Shown here piece by piece: positions 1 to 6,520 of a DNA stretch of 21,132 nt. A model generated the notes under the pieces. The model worked only from the letters and a program-made list of their open reading frames with translations, made no database searches and was not told the origin of the DNA. The stretch lies in IMG/VR virus record IMGVR_UViG_3300047375_000317, positions 1 to 21,132 of that record, one strand, 5' to 3'. Each line of letters begins with the position of its first letter. The stretch's first letter is position 1. The position numbers and the translations under genes were made by a program. The DNA is from a virus.

Positions 1-965
1 CACTGCCTGAGGACGCCCCTGAGGGGGCTAAGGCTCTTGCGCAGTGGCTCACCCTAGAAGGACGTAGAAGCAGCCTTGTGGAGTGGATTAACCAAGTCAG
101 AGGGGATTCTCGTATCCACGGTAGGATACAACACATAGGTGCTTGGACGGGAAGATGCGCCCACAAAGATCCTAACACCGCCAACATATCCTCACCCTTC
201 CACGGCACTCCTAAGTCTGCCGTTGACGAGGTTAAGAAGCAGTATGATGTTCACCTACGTGCTTGCTGGACTGTCCCCTCTGGCTCATGGCTTGTGGGTA
301 CGGATGCAGATGGCATTCAGTTACGGGTACTTGCCGATTACCTATGGCGACATTTTGACGCAGATCAATATGCGCAGGCTATCATGGAGGGAAAGAAAGA
401 GAATGAGACTGACATTCACAACCTCAACAAGAATGCATTGGCTGTACCAAATGGCACACGGGACATGGCCAAGACGTTCATCTATGCTTGGCTTCTAGGG
501 GCAGGTGTAGCTAAGACAGGTCAGATACTCAACGTCAGCATCAGGGAAGCACAGGCTGCTCGTACTCGTTTTGAGTCCAGCATTGATGGCCTGTATAACC
601 TCAAGAACAAACTTGTCCCATATGTAGCAGAGAGAGGCTACTTCACTGGATACGATGGCCGTAAGGTTCCTGTACCTAGTGAGCATAAAACTCTGGCAGG
701 TATCCTGCAGAGTGGTGAGTCTATTCTTATGAAGCACAGCCTTTTGAAGTGGCATGACGTTGCACGTAAGGAAGGCATAAAGTTTAAGATGGTTGGCTTC
801 ATCCATGACGAGTACCAAGTTGAGGTTACTGGCACTAAGGAAGAGGCTGAACATCTAGGAAAGATCCAAGCTCAGTGTATGCTAGAGGTTGGTCAAGAGC
901 TGGGGTTTAAGATACCTACCCCTGGATCTTACGACATAGGAAAAAATTGGGCAGAGACCCATTGA
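1..965 (+). CDS. T7-like family A DNA polymerase, C-terminal part (5' end outside window)
   Basis: Replicative DNA polymerase that extends primers at the phage fork. The frame is open from the first complete codon (position 3), so the gene starts upstream; the GTG at 78 is internal. All three polymerase motifs are visible. Motif A is GTDADGIQLRVLAD (about 297-338), with the metal-binding Asp. Motif B/O-helix is TRDMAKTFIYAWLLGAG (about 456-506). Motif C is HDE at 804-812. The finger sequence QVRGDSRIHGRIQ before motif A and the overall spacing match the T7 gp5 palm and fingers rather than bacterial Pol I. The exonuclease domain, if present, lies outside. The residue equivalent to E. coli Phe762 is Tyr, and the Tyr766 position is Leu. 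The stop codon lies within a TTGACA box that may start transcription of the next gene. The family call is secure. Confidence 0.95.
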   Translation, partial: LPEDAPEGAKALAQWLTLEGRRSSLVEWINQVRGDSRIHGRIQHIGAWTGRCAHKDPNTANISSPFHGTPKSAVDEVKKQYDVHLRACWTVPSGSWLVGTDADGIQLRVLADYLWRHFDADQYAQAIMEGKKENETDIHNLNKNALAVPNGTRDMAKTFIYAWLLGAGVAKTGQILNVSIREAQAARTRFESSIDGLYNLKNKLVPYVAERGYFTGYDGRKVPVPSEHKTLAGILQSGESILMKHSLLKWHDVARKEGIKFKMVGFIHDEYQVEVTGTKEEAEHLGKIQAQCMLEVGQELGFKIPTPGSYDIGKNWAETH

Positions 966-990
966 CAACCTTATGTCGTACTACTATGTA
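962..990 (+). promoter_or_regulatory. Sigma70-like promoter upstream of the SSB gene
   Basis: A perfect TTGACA (962-967) is followed by a 17-bp spacer and TATGTA (985-990). It lies just before the SSB gene and overlaps the polymerase stop codon. The -10 box matches the consensus at only its first three bases, so this is a prediction from sequence alone. Confidence 0.4.
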
Positions 991-1016
991 CTACAACAGA
1001 AACAAAGGAGGCTATT

Positions 1017-1538
1017 ATGCCAGCAACAAATATTGACGTTAAAGGTAAGATCGAATGGGCAAAAGTATTTGAGTCCAACCGTGATCGTGCCGAATGGAAT
1101 GTAGAGACTGACGGTGAATACAAAGTAACCGTCATTACTGACAAAGCTACAGCTAAAAGTCTTACAGACGCAGGCTGCATGAAGAAGATTGTGGAAGTAG
1201 ACGGTGGATTCAAGGTTACCTTCTCACGTCCTCACACTGGTATGCAGGACTGGATGGGTGGCGCACCTATCGTAGCTGATAAATCTGGTAAGACTTGGGA
1301 TCTAGAATCCAAAGGTCTTATTGGTAACGGAAGTGAAGGTATCGTTAAGGTAGAGGTTTACCCTACCCGTACAGGACGTACCGGAACCCGACTTCTTGGG
1401 CTTCAAGTCCTTGATCACGTAGTCTATGAATCAGAAGGTGGTCCTTCCCAGTCACGTTCAATGTTCAAAGACTACTCCTCTGAGTCTGATTCTCCTGCCT
1501 CCTCCTCCCAACTTGAGTCAGATTCAATCCCCTTCTAG
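1017..1538 (+). CDS. Single-stranded DNA-binding protein, T7 gp2.5-like
   Basis: Coats single-stranded DNA at the fork and probably recruits polymerase and helicase through its C-terminal tail. The 173-aa protein has a basic, beta-rich body with many short Gly turns. It ends in a Ser/Asp/Glu-rich tail (about residues 153-173) finishing DSIPF. A disordered acidic tail with a terminal Phe is the hallmark of both T7 gp2.5 and bacterial SSB, where it is the partner-binding peptide. A strong AAAGGAG (1004-1010) sits six bases before the ATG. The gene lies between the polymerase and a recombination exonuclease, as expected for this role. It has its own promoter candidate upstream and a clear intrinsic terminator downstream, which fits the high protein dose an SSB needs. 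The body fold was assigned by position, size and tail, not by strong motif identity. Confidence 0.8.
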   Translation: MPATNIDVKGKIEWAKVFESNRDRAEWNVETDGEYKVTVITDKATAKSLTDAGCMKKIVEVDGGFKVTFSRPHTGMQDWMGGAPIVADKSGKTWDLESKGLIGNGSEGIVKVEVYPTRTGRTGTRLLGLQVLDHVVYESEGGPSQSRSMFKDYSSESDSPASSSQLESDSIPF

Positions 1539-1568
1539 GTTTCCTGTTCCTTTCCCTAGAAGACATTG

Positions 1569-1595
1569 CCCTCACCCTTAGGGGTGGGGGTTTTT
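1569..1595 (+). terminator. Rho-independent terminator after SSB
   Basis: A 9-bp GC-rich stem pairs 1569-1577 with 1582-1590. It contains one G-U pair, has the tetraloop TTAG, and is followed directly by TTTTT (1591-1595). It lies between the SSB stop and the exonuclease ribosome-binding site and would stop or attenuate the SSB transcript. Confidence 0.8.
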
Positions 1596-1612
1596 AACAA
1601 CAGGAGGTAAAC

Positions 1613-2485
1613 ATGGCAGACATCAAGACACTCGTGAAAGACATGGAAGATACAATCTTGGGCTTGAACGGGTGGGATAACCTCGTAGGCAGTGAGATGG
1701 GAAAAGAGATTGCGGTAACAGCAGCCAAGCGTTTCTCTGCCCCCAGTAAGCCACGTGGGTATCTCTCCTTTTCCTCCATTGGAAGCCCTTGTAAAAGGAA
1801 GCTGTGGTATAAGATAAACCACCCTACAGTTGCAAAACCATTGGCACCATCTGACCTACTAAAGTTCTTCTATGGTGACATGATTGAGGAGCTTATCTTA
1901 GCAATCGTTAAGGTGTCTGGGCACTCTGTCACAGGCTCTCAAGACCGTATGTATATCGGTGGTCTAGCTGGTCACAGAGATGCAGTCATTGACGGTATGA
2001 CTGTAGACGTTAAGTCTGCTTCACCATACTCATTCAAGAAGTTTGCTGATGGTAGCTTACGTGACCAAGATCCGTTTGGGTACATTAGTCAGCTTAGTTC
2101 CTACGTCTATGCTGCAAAAGACGATCCACTTGTAACCAACAAGACACATGGTGCTTTCCTTGTTGTTGACAAGGTAGGTGGTCACATTTGCTTGGACGTT
2201 TACGACTTCTCAGAGGAGATGGACCGTAAAGAGAAAGAGGTTGAGCAAGTCAAAGAGATGGTTAAGGGTGACATACCTGACCGTGGATTTGATCCGGTAC
2301 CTCAGTCCAAGACTAGCCCTAACATGAAGCTACACCCATCTTGTGGCTTCTGTGAGTTCAACAAGAAGTGTTGGCCTGAGGCCAGACGGTTTGTCTACAA
2401 GACAGGTGATGTTCTCCTGACTGATGTAGTCAACACCCCTAATGTTCCTGAGGATTTTACCTACAATGAACAGAAAGAGGTTTAA
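1613..2485 (+). CDS. Cas4/RecB-like PD-(D/E)XK exonuclease with a probable Fe-S cluster
   Basis: Probable DNA exonuclease for recombination or host-DNA breakdown, standing where T7 has its gp6 exonuclease. Visible nuclease motifs are GHRD (120-123), DVKSA (132-136, the D-x-K catalytic core) and QLSSY (160-164, the RecB-family QxxxY motif). Cys60 in GSPCKRKLWY and a C-terminal C244-x2-C247-x5-C253 group give the one-plus-three cysteine arrangement that binds a 4Fe-4S cluster in Cas4 and AddB nucleases. The 290-aa length suits a stand-alone Cas4-type nuclease. AGGAGGT at 1602-1608 supports the ATG at 1613. The gene follows a terminator and overlaps the endonuclease I start by 20 nt, so the two are translationally linked. 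No cas1 or cas2 genes or CRISPR array are present, so a phage recombination role is preferred over spacer acquisition. Confidence 0.85.
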   Translation: MADIKTLVKDMEDTILGLNGWDNLVGSEMGKEIAVTAAKRFSAPSKPRGYLSFSSIGSPCKRKLWYKINHPTVAKPLAPSDLLKFFYGDMIEELILAIVKVSGHSVTGSQDRMYIGGLAGHRDAVIDGMTVDVKSASPYSFKKFADGSLRDQDPFGYISQLSSYVYAAKDDPLVTNKTHGAFLVVDKVGGHICLDVYDFSEEMDRKEKEVEQVKEMVKGDIPDRGFDPVPQSKTSPNMKLHPSCGFCEFNKKCWPEARRFVYKTGDVLLTDVVNTPNVPEDFTYNEQKEV

Positions 2486-2861
2486 TGCAGCAGCCCTCAA
2501 GGCTGGATATAGATCTGGCTTTGAGGATGATGTAGCAAAAGAACTAAAGTCTAAAGGTGTTGAGTTCACCTATGAGAAAGAAAAGATCAAGTGGGTAGAT
2601 CTTAAGGTCAGGACTTACACTCCTGACTTTGTTCTTGGTAATGGTATTATAATTGAGACCAAGGGACGGTTTGTAGCTAACGACAGACGCAAACACAAAG
2701 AAATCAAGAAGCAGTTTCCTGATCTTGATATCCGATTCGTATTTTATAACAGCAGATCAAAGCTTTACAAGGGTGCTAAGTCTTCCTACGCAGACTGGTG
2801 TGACAAGTACGGTTTTAAGTATGCAGACAAATCAATTCCAGATGCTTGGCTGCAGGAATAA
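2466..2861 (+). CDS. T7 endonuclease I-like Holliday-junction resolvase
   Basis: Resolves branched DNA and helps degrade host DNA. The protein lines up nearly end to end with T7 gp3. The catalytic set is E20 (SGFEDDVAKEL), D54 (YTPDF) and E64-x-K66 (IIIETKG), matching T7 Glu20, Asp55, Glu65 and Lys67. The conserved tail NSRSKLYKGAKSSYADWC and the ending IPDAWLQE are also present. An upstream in-frame ATG at 2442 exists, but it has no ribosome-binding site and would add eight residues not found in the family. The ATG at 2466 has GAGGA at 2450-2454 and puts the catalytic Glu at position 20, so it is preferred (131 aa). The start overlaps the exonuclease end, which suggests coupled translation. 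No defect is visible in the active site. Confidence 0.92.
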   Translation: MNRKRFNAAALKAGYRSGFEDDVAKELKSKGVEFTYEKEKIKWVDLKVRTYTPDFVLGNGIIIETKGRFVANDRRKHKEIKKQFPDLDIRFVFYNSRSKLYKGAKSSYADWCDKYGFKYADKSIPDAWLQE

Positions 2862-2864
2862 TTC

Positions 2865-2892
2865 TTGACGTGAGCATTTTAGACTATATAAC
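2865..2892 (+). promoter_or_regulatory. Sigma70-like promoter for the MazG-RNR block
   Basis: TTGACG (2865-2870, 5/6) is followed by a 16-bp spacer and TATAAC (2887-2892, 5/6), in the short gap after endonuclease I. It sits immediately upstream of the GGAGG and GTG start of a 53-aa gene and would drive that gene, MazG and the RNR. Confidence 0.55.
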
Positions 2893-2894
2893 TT

Positions 2895-2899
2895 GGAGG
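2895..2899 (+). promoter_or_regulatory. Ribosome-binding site fixing a GTG start
   Basis: GGAGG lies five bases before GTG at 2905 (or eight before TTG at 2908). It is the only good Shine-Dalgarno in this gap and supports the 53-aa non-ATG gene that follows. Confidence 0.6.
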
Positions 2900-2904
2900 T
2901 TCCT

Positions 2905-3066
2905 GTGTTGTTTGAAGTGACGATGCTTGTTAGGTTAGACCCAAAGGCAAATTACATTGCCTCTGACAGCGTAGAACTGAGCCTTGGTGATATTATCCAG
3001 GATATTCTGTATGACCTAGACGATATTGAAGTAATAGAAGTAGAGGTGAAAAGAAATGATAAGTGA
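2905..3066 (+). CDS. Small acidic protein of unknown function (53 aa, GTG start)
   Basis: I do not recognise this protein. The frame reads VLFEVTMLVRLDP at its N-terminus and runs without a stop to TGA at 3064-3066. It is acidic and rich in Val, Ile, Leu and Asp, with an alternating pattern (IEVIEVEVK near the C-terminus) that suggests a small beta-alpha-beta fold; no Cys and no membrane segment are seen. Support for a real gene comes from the promoter and GGAGG upstream, the otherwise empty 194-bp gap between endonuclease I and MazG, and an 11-nt overlap with the MazG start that fits coupled translation. By position it is likely an early protein in the nucleotide-metabolism operon. Lacking an ATG near its 5' end, it would be missed by ATG-only gene calling. 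The alternative TTG start at 2908 would shorten it by one residue. Confidence 0.65.
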   Translation: MLFEVTMLVRLDPKANYIASDSVELSLGDIIQDILYDLDDIEVIEVEVKRNDK

Positions 3067-3439
3067 GAAAGACCTAGAAGGTATGGGTTATTTTGAGATG
3101 TTTAGTGGTAGTCCACAGTACAGCAAGACACTCATAGATTACTCTAAGTGGGTTGAGAAGAAGATGCTGACCCACGGTCATGATAGGCTAGTAGAGAATA
3201 CTCTAGGCCTTGTCGGTGAGGCAGGTGAGGTAGCTGAGAAGATCAAGAAGAAGATCAGAGATGGCGAGAAGGTTACCTCTGACGAAATCATTAAAGAGTT
3301 AGGTGATGTTCTATTCTATACAACGGCCCTAGCAAACTATTTCCTGTCTGATATAGGCGTTGTCATGGAAATGAATATTACTAAGTTAGACGACAGAGAA
3401 AAACGAGGAACACTGAAAGGTTCGGGAGATAACAGATGA
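3056..3439 (+). CDS. mazG: MazG-like nucleoside triphosphate pyrophosphohydrolase
   Basis: Hydrolyses (d)NTPs, or in the host possibly (p)ppGpp, to the monophosphate and pyrophosphate. In phages it is thought to tune nucleotide pools during infection. The 127-aa single-domain protein shows the MazG/all-alpha NTP-PPase metal motif: GEAGEVAEKIKK with E55 and E58, then IIKELGDVLFY with E81 and D84 on the following helix (the ExxE...ExxD pattern). GAGGTG at 3043-3048 precedes the ATG, which lies within the end of the 53-aa gene. The stop overlaps the RNR start as ATGA, so it is co-translated with the reductase it would complement. Substrate preference cannot be read from sequence. Confidence 0.88.
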   Translation: MISEKDLEGMGYFEMFSGSPQYSKTLIDYSKWVEKKMLTHGHDRLVENTLGLVGEAGEVAEKIKKKIRDGEKVTSDEIIKELGDVLFYTTALANYFLSDIGVVMEMNITKLDDREKRGTLKGSGDNR

Positions 3440-5334
3440 ACAATCAACTACCAACAGACTACCAAGCATTCATTCACAAGTCACGTTACGCCAGATACTT
3501 TGACGGCAAGGGGCGTGAATCCTTTGATGAAACAGTAGACCGCTACATGGAAAACCTGGTGTACCCTGTCGCAGGTAAGGACAGTTATACCAAGGATATT
3601 GCAGACGCCATCCGCAACCTAGAAGTAATGCCTTCTATGAGGGCGTTGATGACAGCAGGTCCAGCCCTAGATCGGGATAATACAGCTGGTTACAATTGCA
3701 GCTACTTGCCTGTAGACGATCTCAAGTCATTTGATGAAGCCATGTTCATCTTGCTTTGTGGTACAGGAGTTGGGTTCTCTGTCGAGAGACAGTTCATCAA
3801 CAAGCTGCCAGAAGTTCCTGAGTTGTTCGATAGTGAGTCTATCATTGTCGTTAAGGACAGTAAGGAAGGGTGGGCTAAGGCACTCCGTCAAGTTATTGCA
3901 CTCCTGTATAGTGGTGAAATTCCTAAGTGGGATGTCTCTCGTGTACGCCCTGCAGGTGCAAGACTTAAGACATTTGGGGGAAGAGCTTCTGGTCCAGCTC
4001 CACTTGTTGATCTATTTAACTTTGTTATCCATACATTCAAAGAGGCTCAAGGCCGTAAGTTATCCTCTATTGAGTGTCACGACATCATGTGTAAGATTGG
4101 CGAGGTGGTTGTCGTAGGGGGCGTGAGGCGCTCAGCGATGATCAGTTTGTCAAATTTGTCAGATGATCGTATGCGTCACGCCAAGTCAGGGGACTGGTGG
4201 TTGACTGAAGGTCAACGTGGATTAGCTAACAACTCCGTTGCTTATTCTAAGAAGCCAGACAGCTTATCTTTCATGCGTGAGTGGATGGCCCTGATTGAGT
4301 CTAAGTCTGGTGAACGTGGTATCTTCAACCGTGAGGCTTCCAAGAAGCAAGCAGCTAAGAATGGTAGACGTGATTCAAGCTACGAGTTCGGTACAAACCC
4401 TTGTTCTGAAATAATTTTACGTCCGTATCAATTTTGCAACTTAACGGAAGTAGTTGTACGTGCCACTGATACTCTTGAAACACTTGGTAAGAAGGTTCGT
4501 CTGGCTACCATCTTAGGTACCATTCAATCTTCTCACACGAAGTTCCCTTATCTTCGTAAGATATGGCAACGGAATACAGAAGAAGAACGTTTACTTGGTG
4601 TCAGCCTTACAGGCATTATGGATAATCCATTAATGACAACAAAGAACAAAGGATTGGAGAAGACCCTTGAACATCTTAAAGCTATTGCCGTTTCTACAAA
4701 TGCTGAGTGGGCTGAACGCCTTAATATCCCTGTGTCTACTGCTATCACTTGCGTCAAACCTAGTGGCACTGTCTCCCAGCTTGTTGACTCTGCTAGTGGT
4801 ATTCATGCTCGTCACTCAGAGTATTACATTCGTACTGTGCGTGGTGACAACAAAGACCCACTGACGCAGTTCATGGTTGACCAAGGTATCCCTAATGAAC
4901 CTGATGTGTCTAAGCCTGACTCTACTACAGTATTTAGCTTTCCTATGAAGGCACCTGAGGGTGCTATTGTCACCTCAGATTTAACCGCCATTGAGCAGCT
5001 GGAGATGTGGTTGGCATACCAAAGATCATGGTGTGAGCACAAACCATCGGTGACTATAAATGTTCGCAGTTCTGAATGGTTTTCTGTAGGTGCCTTTGTG
5101 TACGAACACTTTGACGAAATGTCTGGTGTCTCATTCTTGCCATACAATGAACACACTTATCAGCAAGCCCCTTACCAAGAGGTAGGTAAGAGTGAGTATC
5201 AAGAGCTTCTGGAGATTATGCCATCCTCTATTGACTGGTCACTTCTTTCAGATTATGAATCAGAAGATAACACAGCTGGAAGTCAGACACTTGCTTGTTC
5301 TGGCGATAGCTGCGAGATCGTAGACTTAGTGTAA
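3436..5334 (+). CDS. nrdJ: Class II (adenosylcobalamin-dependent) ribonucleotide reductase
   Basis: Reduces ribonucleotides to deoxyribonucleotides using a 5'-deoxyadenosyl radical from coenzyme B12, supplying dNTPs for phage replication. At 632 aa it is the short monomeric type, like the Lactobacillus triphosphate reductase. Visible active-site parts are C88 (YNCSYLP, redox Cys), N321-x-C323-x-E325 (GTNPCSEIIL, thiyl-radical Cys with its Asn and Glu partners) and C334 (YQFCNLTEVV), the second redox Cys 11 residues on. A CX4C shuttle pair (C621/C626) lies near the C-terminus. PSGTVSQLVDSASGIH is the conserved barrel segment. The enzyme looks intact. It needs B12 from the host but no separate small subunit or oxygen, and the glutaredoxin downstream could re-reduce the tail cysteines. 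The start overlaps MazG by 4 nt, with a GGAG eight bases upstream. Confidence 0.95.
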   Translation: MNNQLPTDYQAFIHKSRYARYFDGKGRESFDETVDRYMENLVYPVAGKDSYTKDIADAIRNLEVMPSMRALMTAGPALDRDNTAGYNCSYLPVDDLKSFDEAMFILLCGTGVGFSVERQFINKLPEVPELFDSESIIVVKDSKEGWAKALRQVIALLYSGEIPKWDVSRVRPAGARLKTFGGRASGPAPLVDLFNFVIHTFKEAQGRKLSSIECHDIMCKIGEVVVVGGVRRSAMISLSNLSDDRMRHAKSGDWWLTEGQRGLANNSVAYSKKPDSLSFMREWMALIESKSGERGIFNREASKKQAAKNGRRDSSYEFGTNPCSEIILRPYQFCNLTEVVVRATDTLETLGKKVRLATILGTIQSSHTKFPYLRKIWQRNTEEERLLGVSLTGIMDNPLMTTKNKGLEKTLEHLKAIAVSTNAEWAERLNIPVSTAITCVKPSGTVSQLVDSASGIHARHSEYYIRTVRGDNKDPLTQFMVDQGIPNEPDVSKPDSTTVFSFPMKAPEGAIVTSDLTAIEQLEMWLAYQRSWCEHKPSVTINVRSSEWFSVGAFVYEHFDEMSGVSFLPYNEHTYQQAPYQEVGKSEYQELLEIMPSSIDWSLLSDYESEDNTAGSQTLACSGDSCEIVDLV

Positions 5335-5342
5335 GAGACACA

Positions 5343-5419
5343 CCACCCCTAGCTCAACTGGATAGAGCAACGGTCTTCTAAACCGTAGGTTGCAGGTTCA
5401 AGTCCTGCGGGGTGGACCA
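5343..5419 (+). tRNA. tRNA-Arg (anticodon UCU)
   Basis: A full cloverleaf is visible. The acceptor stem CCACCCC (5343-5349) pairs with GGGGTGG (5409-5415). The D-arm is GCTC/GAGC. The anticodon stem ACGGT/ACCGT encloses loop CTTCTAA with anticodon TCT (5377-5379). The T-arm is GCAGG/CCTGC around TTCAAGT, and an encoded CCA lies at 5417-5419. It reads AGA codons, so it may help translate phage AGA codons. It sits nine bases after the RNR stop and is probably processed from the operon transcript. Confidence 0.95.
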
Positions 5420-5435
5420 CATACTAACAGACATC

Positions 5436-5440
5436 GGAGG
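5436..5440 (+). promoter_or_regulatory. Ribosome-binding site fixing the HNH gene GTG start
   Basis: GGAGG lies six bases before GTG at 5447. It moves the start of the following gene out of the tRNA, because an in-frame ATG at 5390 lies inside the tRNA sequence. Confidence 0.75.
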
Positions 5441-5446
5441 ATAGTC

Positions 5447-5836
5447 GTGAGTAAACAAGAGAAGAAAAAACAGTTAGGCATGGACCCAGGAACAGCCAGC
5501 CACAGACTAGTAAAAGACTTACTGTGGGACTTTATAGTTAAGAGTGGCCAAGACTTTTGCTTTCAGTGTGGTGCTCAAATGGAGAGAGATGACTTCTCAA
5601 TAGAACACAAAGAACCTTGGCTACACAGTGAAGATCCATTAGGCCTATTCTTTGACTTAGATAACATTTCTTTTTCACACCATTCTTGTAATTGCGCTGC
5701 CTCTAGGGGTAGCCCTAAGATATACGTTGATGAGAAGGCCAGGAATAGAGCACGTGATCATAGAAAATACTGGTCTAAGTCACCAGAAGTTAGGCGACAG
5801 AAAAGAAGAGAGAAGTACCTTCGTACAGGAACATAG
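5447..5836 (+). CDS. HNH endonuclease
   Basis: Probable metal-dependent DNA nuclease. The 129-aa protein has C38-x2-C41 (FCFQCG), then IEHKEPW with His54, LDNISFSHHSCN with Asn73 and His78/79, and further Cys81/Cys83. This is the treble-clef HNH layout with a structural Zn site. The C-terminal third (about 95-126) is strongly basic, rich in Arg and Lys, and could bind DNA. GTG at 5447 with GGAGG is chosen as start; starting at the ATG at 5390 would read through the tRNA. It lies between the tRNA and glutaredoxin, a typical place for free-standing phage HNH genes, some of which act as homing nucleases. Whether this one homes, nicks for packaging or attacks host DNA cannot be told. Confidence 0.8.
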   Translation: MSKQEKKKQLGMDPGTASHRLVKDLLWDFIVKSGQDFCFQCGAQMERDDFSIEHKEPWLHSEDPLGLFFDLDNISFSHHSCNCAASRGSPKIYVDEKARNRARDHRKYWSKSPEVRRQKRREKYLRTGT

Positions 5837-5844
5837 GGGTTAGT

Positions 5845-6087
5845 ATGTACACAATAATTTCGAGAGAGCAGTGCAACTTCTGTGATCTAGCTAAAGTAAT
5901 GATGGGCAACAAGGGTATTAGTTACGTAGAATATAACGTACACTCTACTAGCTCTAAGTGGGTTTTAACCTTGCTAAAGAAAACAAATCTTACTACAGTA
6001 CCTCAAATCTTCGATGAATCTGGTAAACTAATCGGAGGTTACACTGAACTTAAGGAGCACCTGTTAAATGCAAGTACACACCCGTAG
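5845..6087 (+). CDS. Glutaredoxin
   Basis: Small thiol-disulfide oxidoreductase (80 aa). It has the dithiol active site C10-N-F-C13, the cis-proline motif TVP (51-53) and the GGY turn (64-66) that binds glutathione in the family, all at standard spacing. It starts eight bases after the HNH stop, with AGGGG upstream, and overlaps the next gene by 20 nt. With a class II reductase encoded upstream in the same block, its likely job is to return electrons to the RNR C-terminal cysteines. A thioredoxin-like general role is the alternative. Confidence 0.9.
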   Translation: MYTIISREQCNFCDLAKVMMGNKGISYVEYNVHSTSSKWVLTLLKKTNLTTVPQIFDESGKLIGGYTELKEHLLNASTHP

Positions 6088-6520
6088 ATTCCGTAAAGAC
6101 GTATATGATAAGGTAAACGAGCCTTCCAAACAAGCCTTGATTAAATTCCTTGAGAAGGAAGGTCACGAGATCGTATCACAGAAGGAAGACTACTTTGCTG
6201 ATGTAGTCTCCACGAAGGATGGTCAGACCTTTTATCACGAGGTTGAACGTAAGGCACAGTGGTCAGGGGATTGGCCTACATGGTGGGCTGAGGTTCGTAT
6301 CCCTGGACGTAAGAGGCGCTTGGTTCAGAAGTATCAGGACAATCTAGAGAACCTATCCTTCTTTGTTGTTAATAAAACGTATGACAAGGCATGGAAGATT
6401 AAAGGCACTCAGATGACAGATGACTGTATTAAAAAGCCTAGTGGGCCTAATTACAGAATGCCAGAGAATGAAACCTTTTTTCACATTCCTTATACAGAAG
6501 CTGAGCTAGTTACTCTATGA
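6068..6520 (+). CDS. Hypothetical protein, possible PD-(D/E)XK nuclease fold
   Basis: I do not recognise the family with certainty. The 150-aa protein begins with a basic helix, then shows YFADVVS (Asp45) followed after a short strand by YHEVERKAQW (Glu58/Glu60 and Lys62). That is an acidic residue, a gap of about 14, then E-x-K, the signature of PD-(D/E)XK nucleases. A Trp-rich segment (WSGDWPTWW, 65-73) and a basic IPGRKRRLVQ follow, and could contact DNA or RNA. No Cys pair, signal peptide or membrane helix is seen. It overlaps the glutaredoxin end by 20 nt and the PhoH start by 4 nt, so it belongs to the same translational chain. The nuclease reading is inference from a short motif. Confidence 0.55.
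   Translation: MQVHTRRFRKDVYDKVNEPSKQALIKFLEKEGHEIVSQKEDYFADVVSTKDGQTFYHEVERKAQWSGDWPTWWAEVRIPGRKRRLVQKYQDNLENLSFFVVNKTYDKAWKIKGTQMTDDCIKKPSGPNYRMPENETFFHIPYTEAELVTL

Noticed and set aside
495-1213. Minus-strand frames opposite polymerase and SSB
   Set aside because: They oppose highly conserved polymerase motifs and have no initiation signals.
2442-2465. ATG at 2442 as the endonuclease I start
   Set aside because: No ribosome-binding site, and it adds residues not seen in the family; 2466 aligns the catalytic Glu at position 20 as in T7.
1613-2485. Cas4 as evidence of a CRISPR system
   Set aside because: No direct-repeat array and no cas1/cas2 in the window; neighbours are phage recombination genes.
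5343-5419. tRNA as a phage attachment site
   Set aside because: The tRNA is intact with encoded CCA, sits within a phage operon, and no integrase or duplicated tRNA end is seen.
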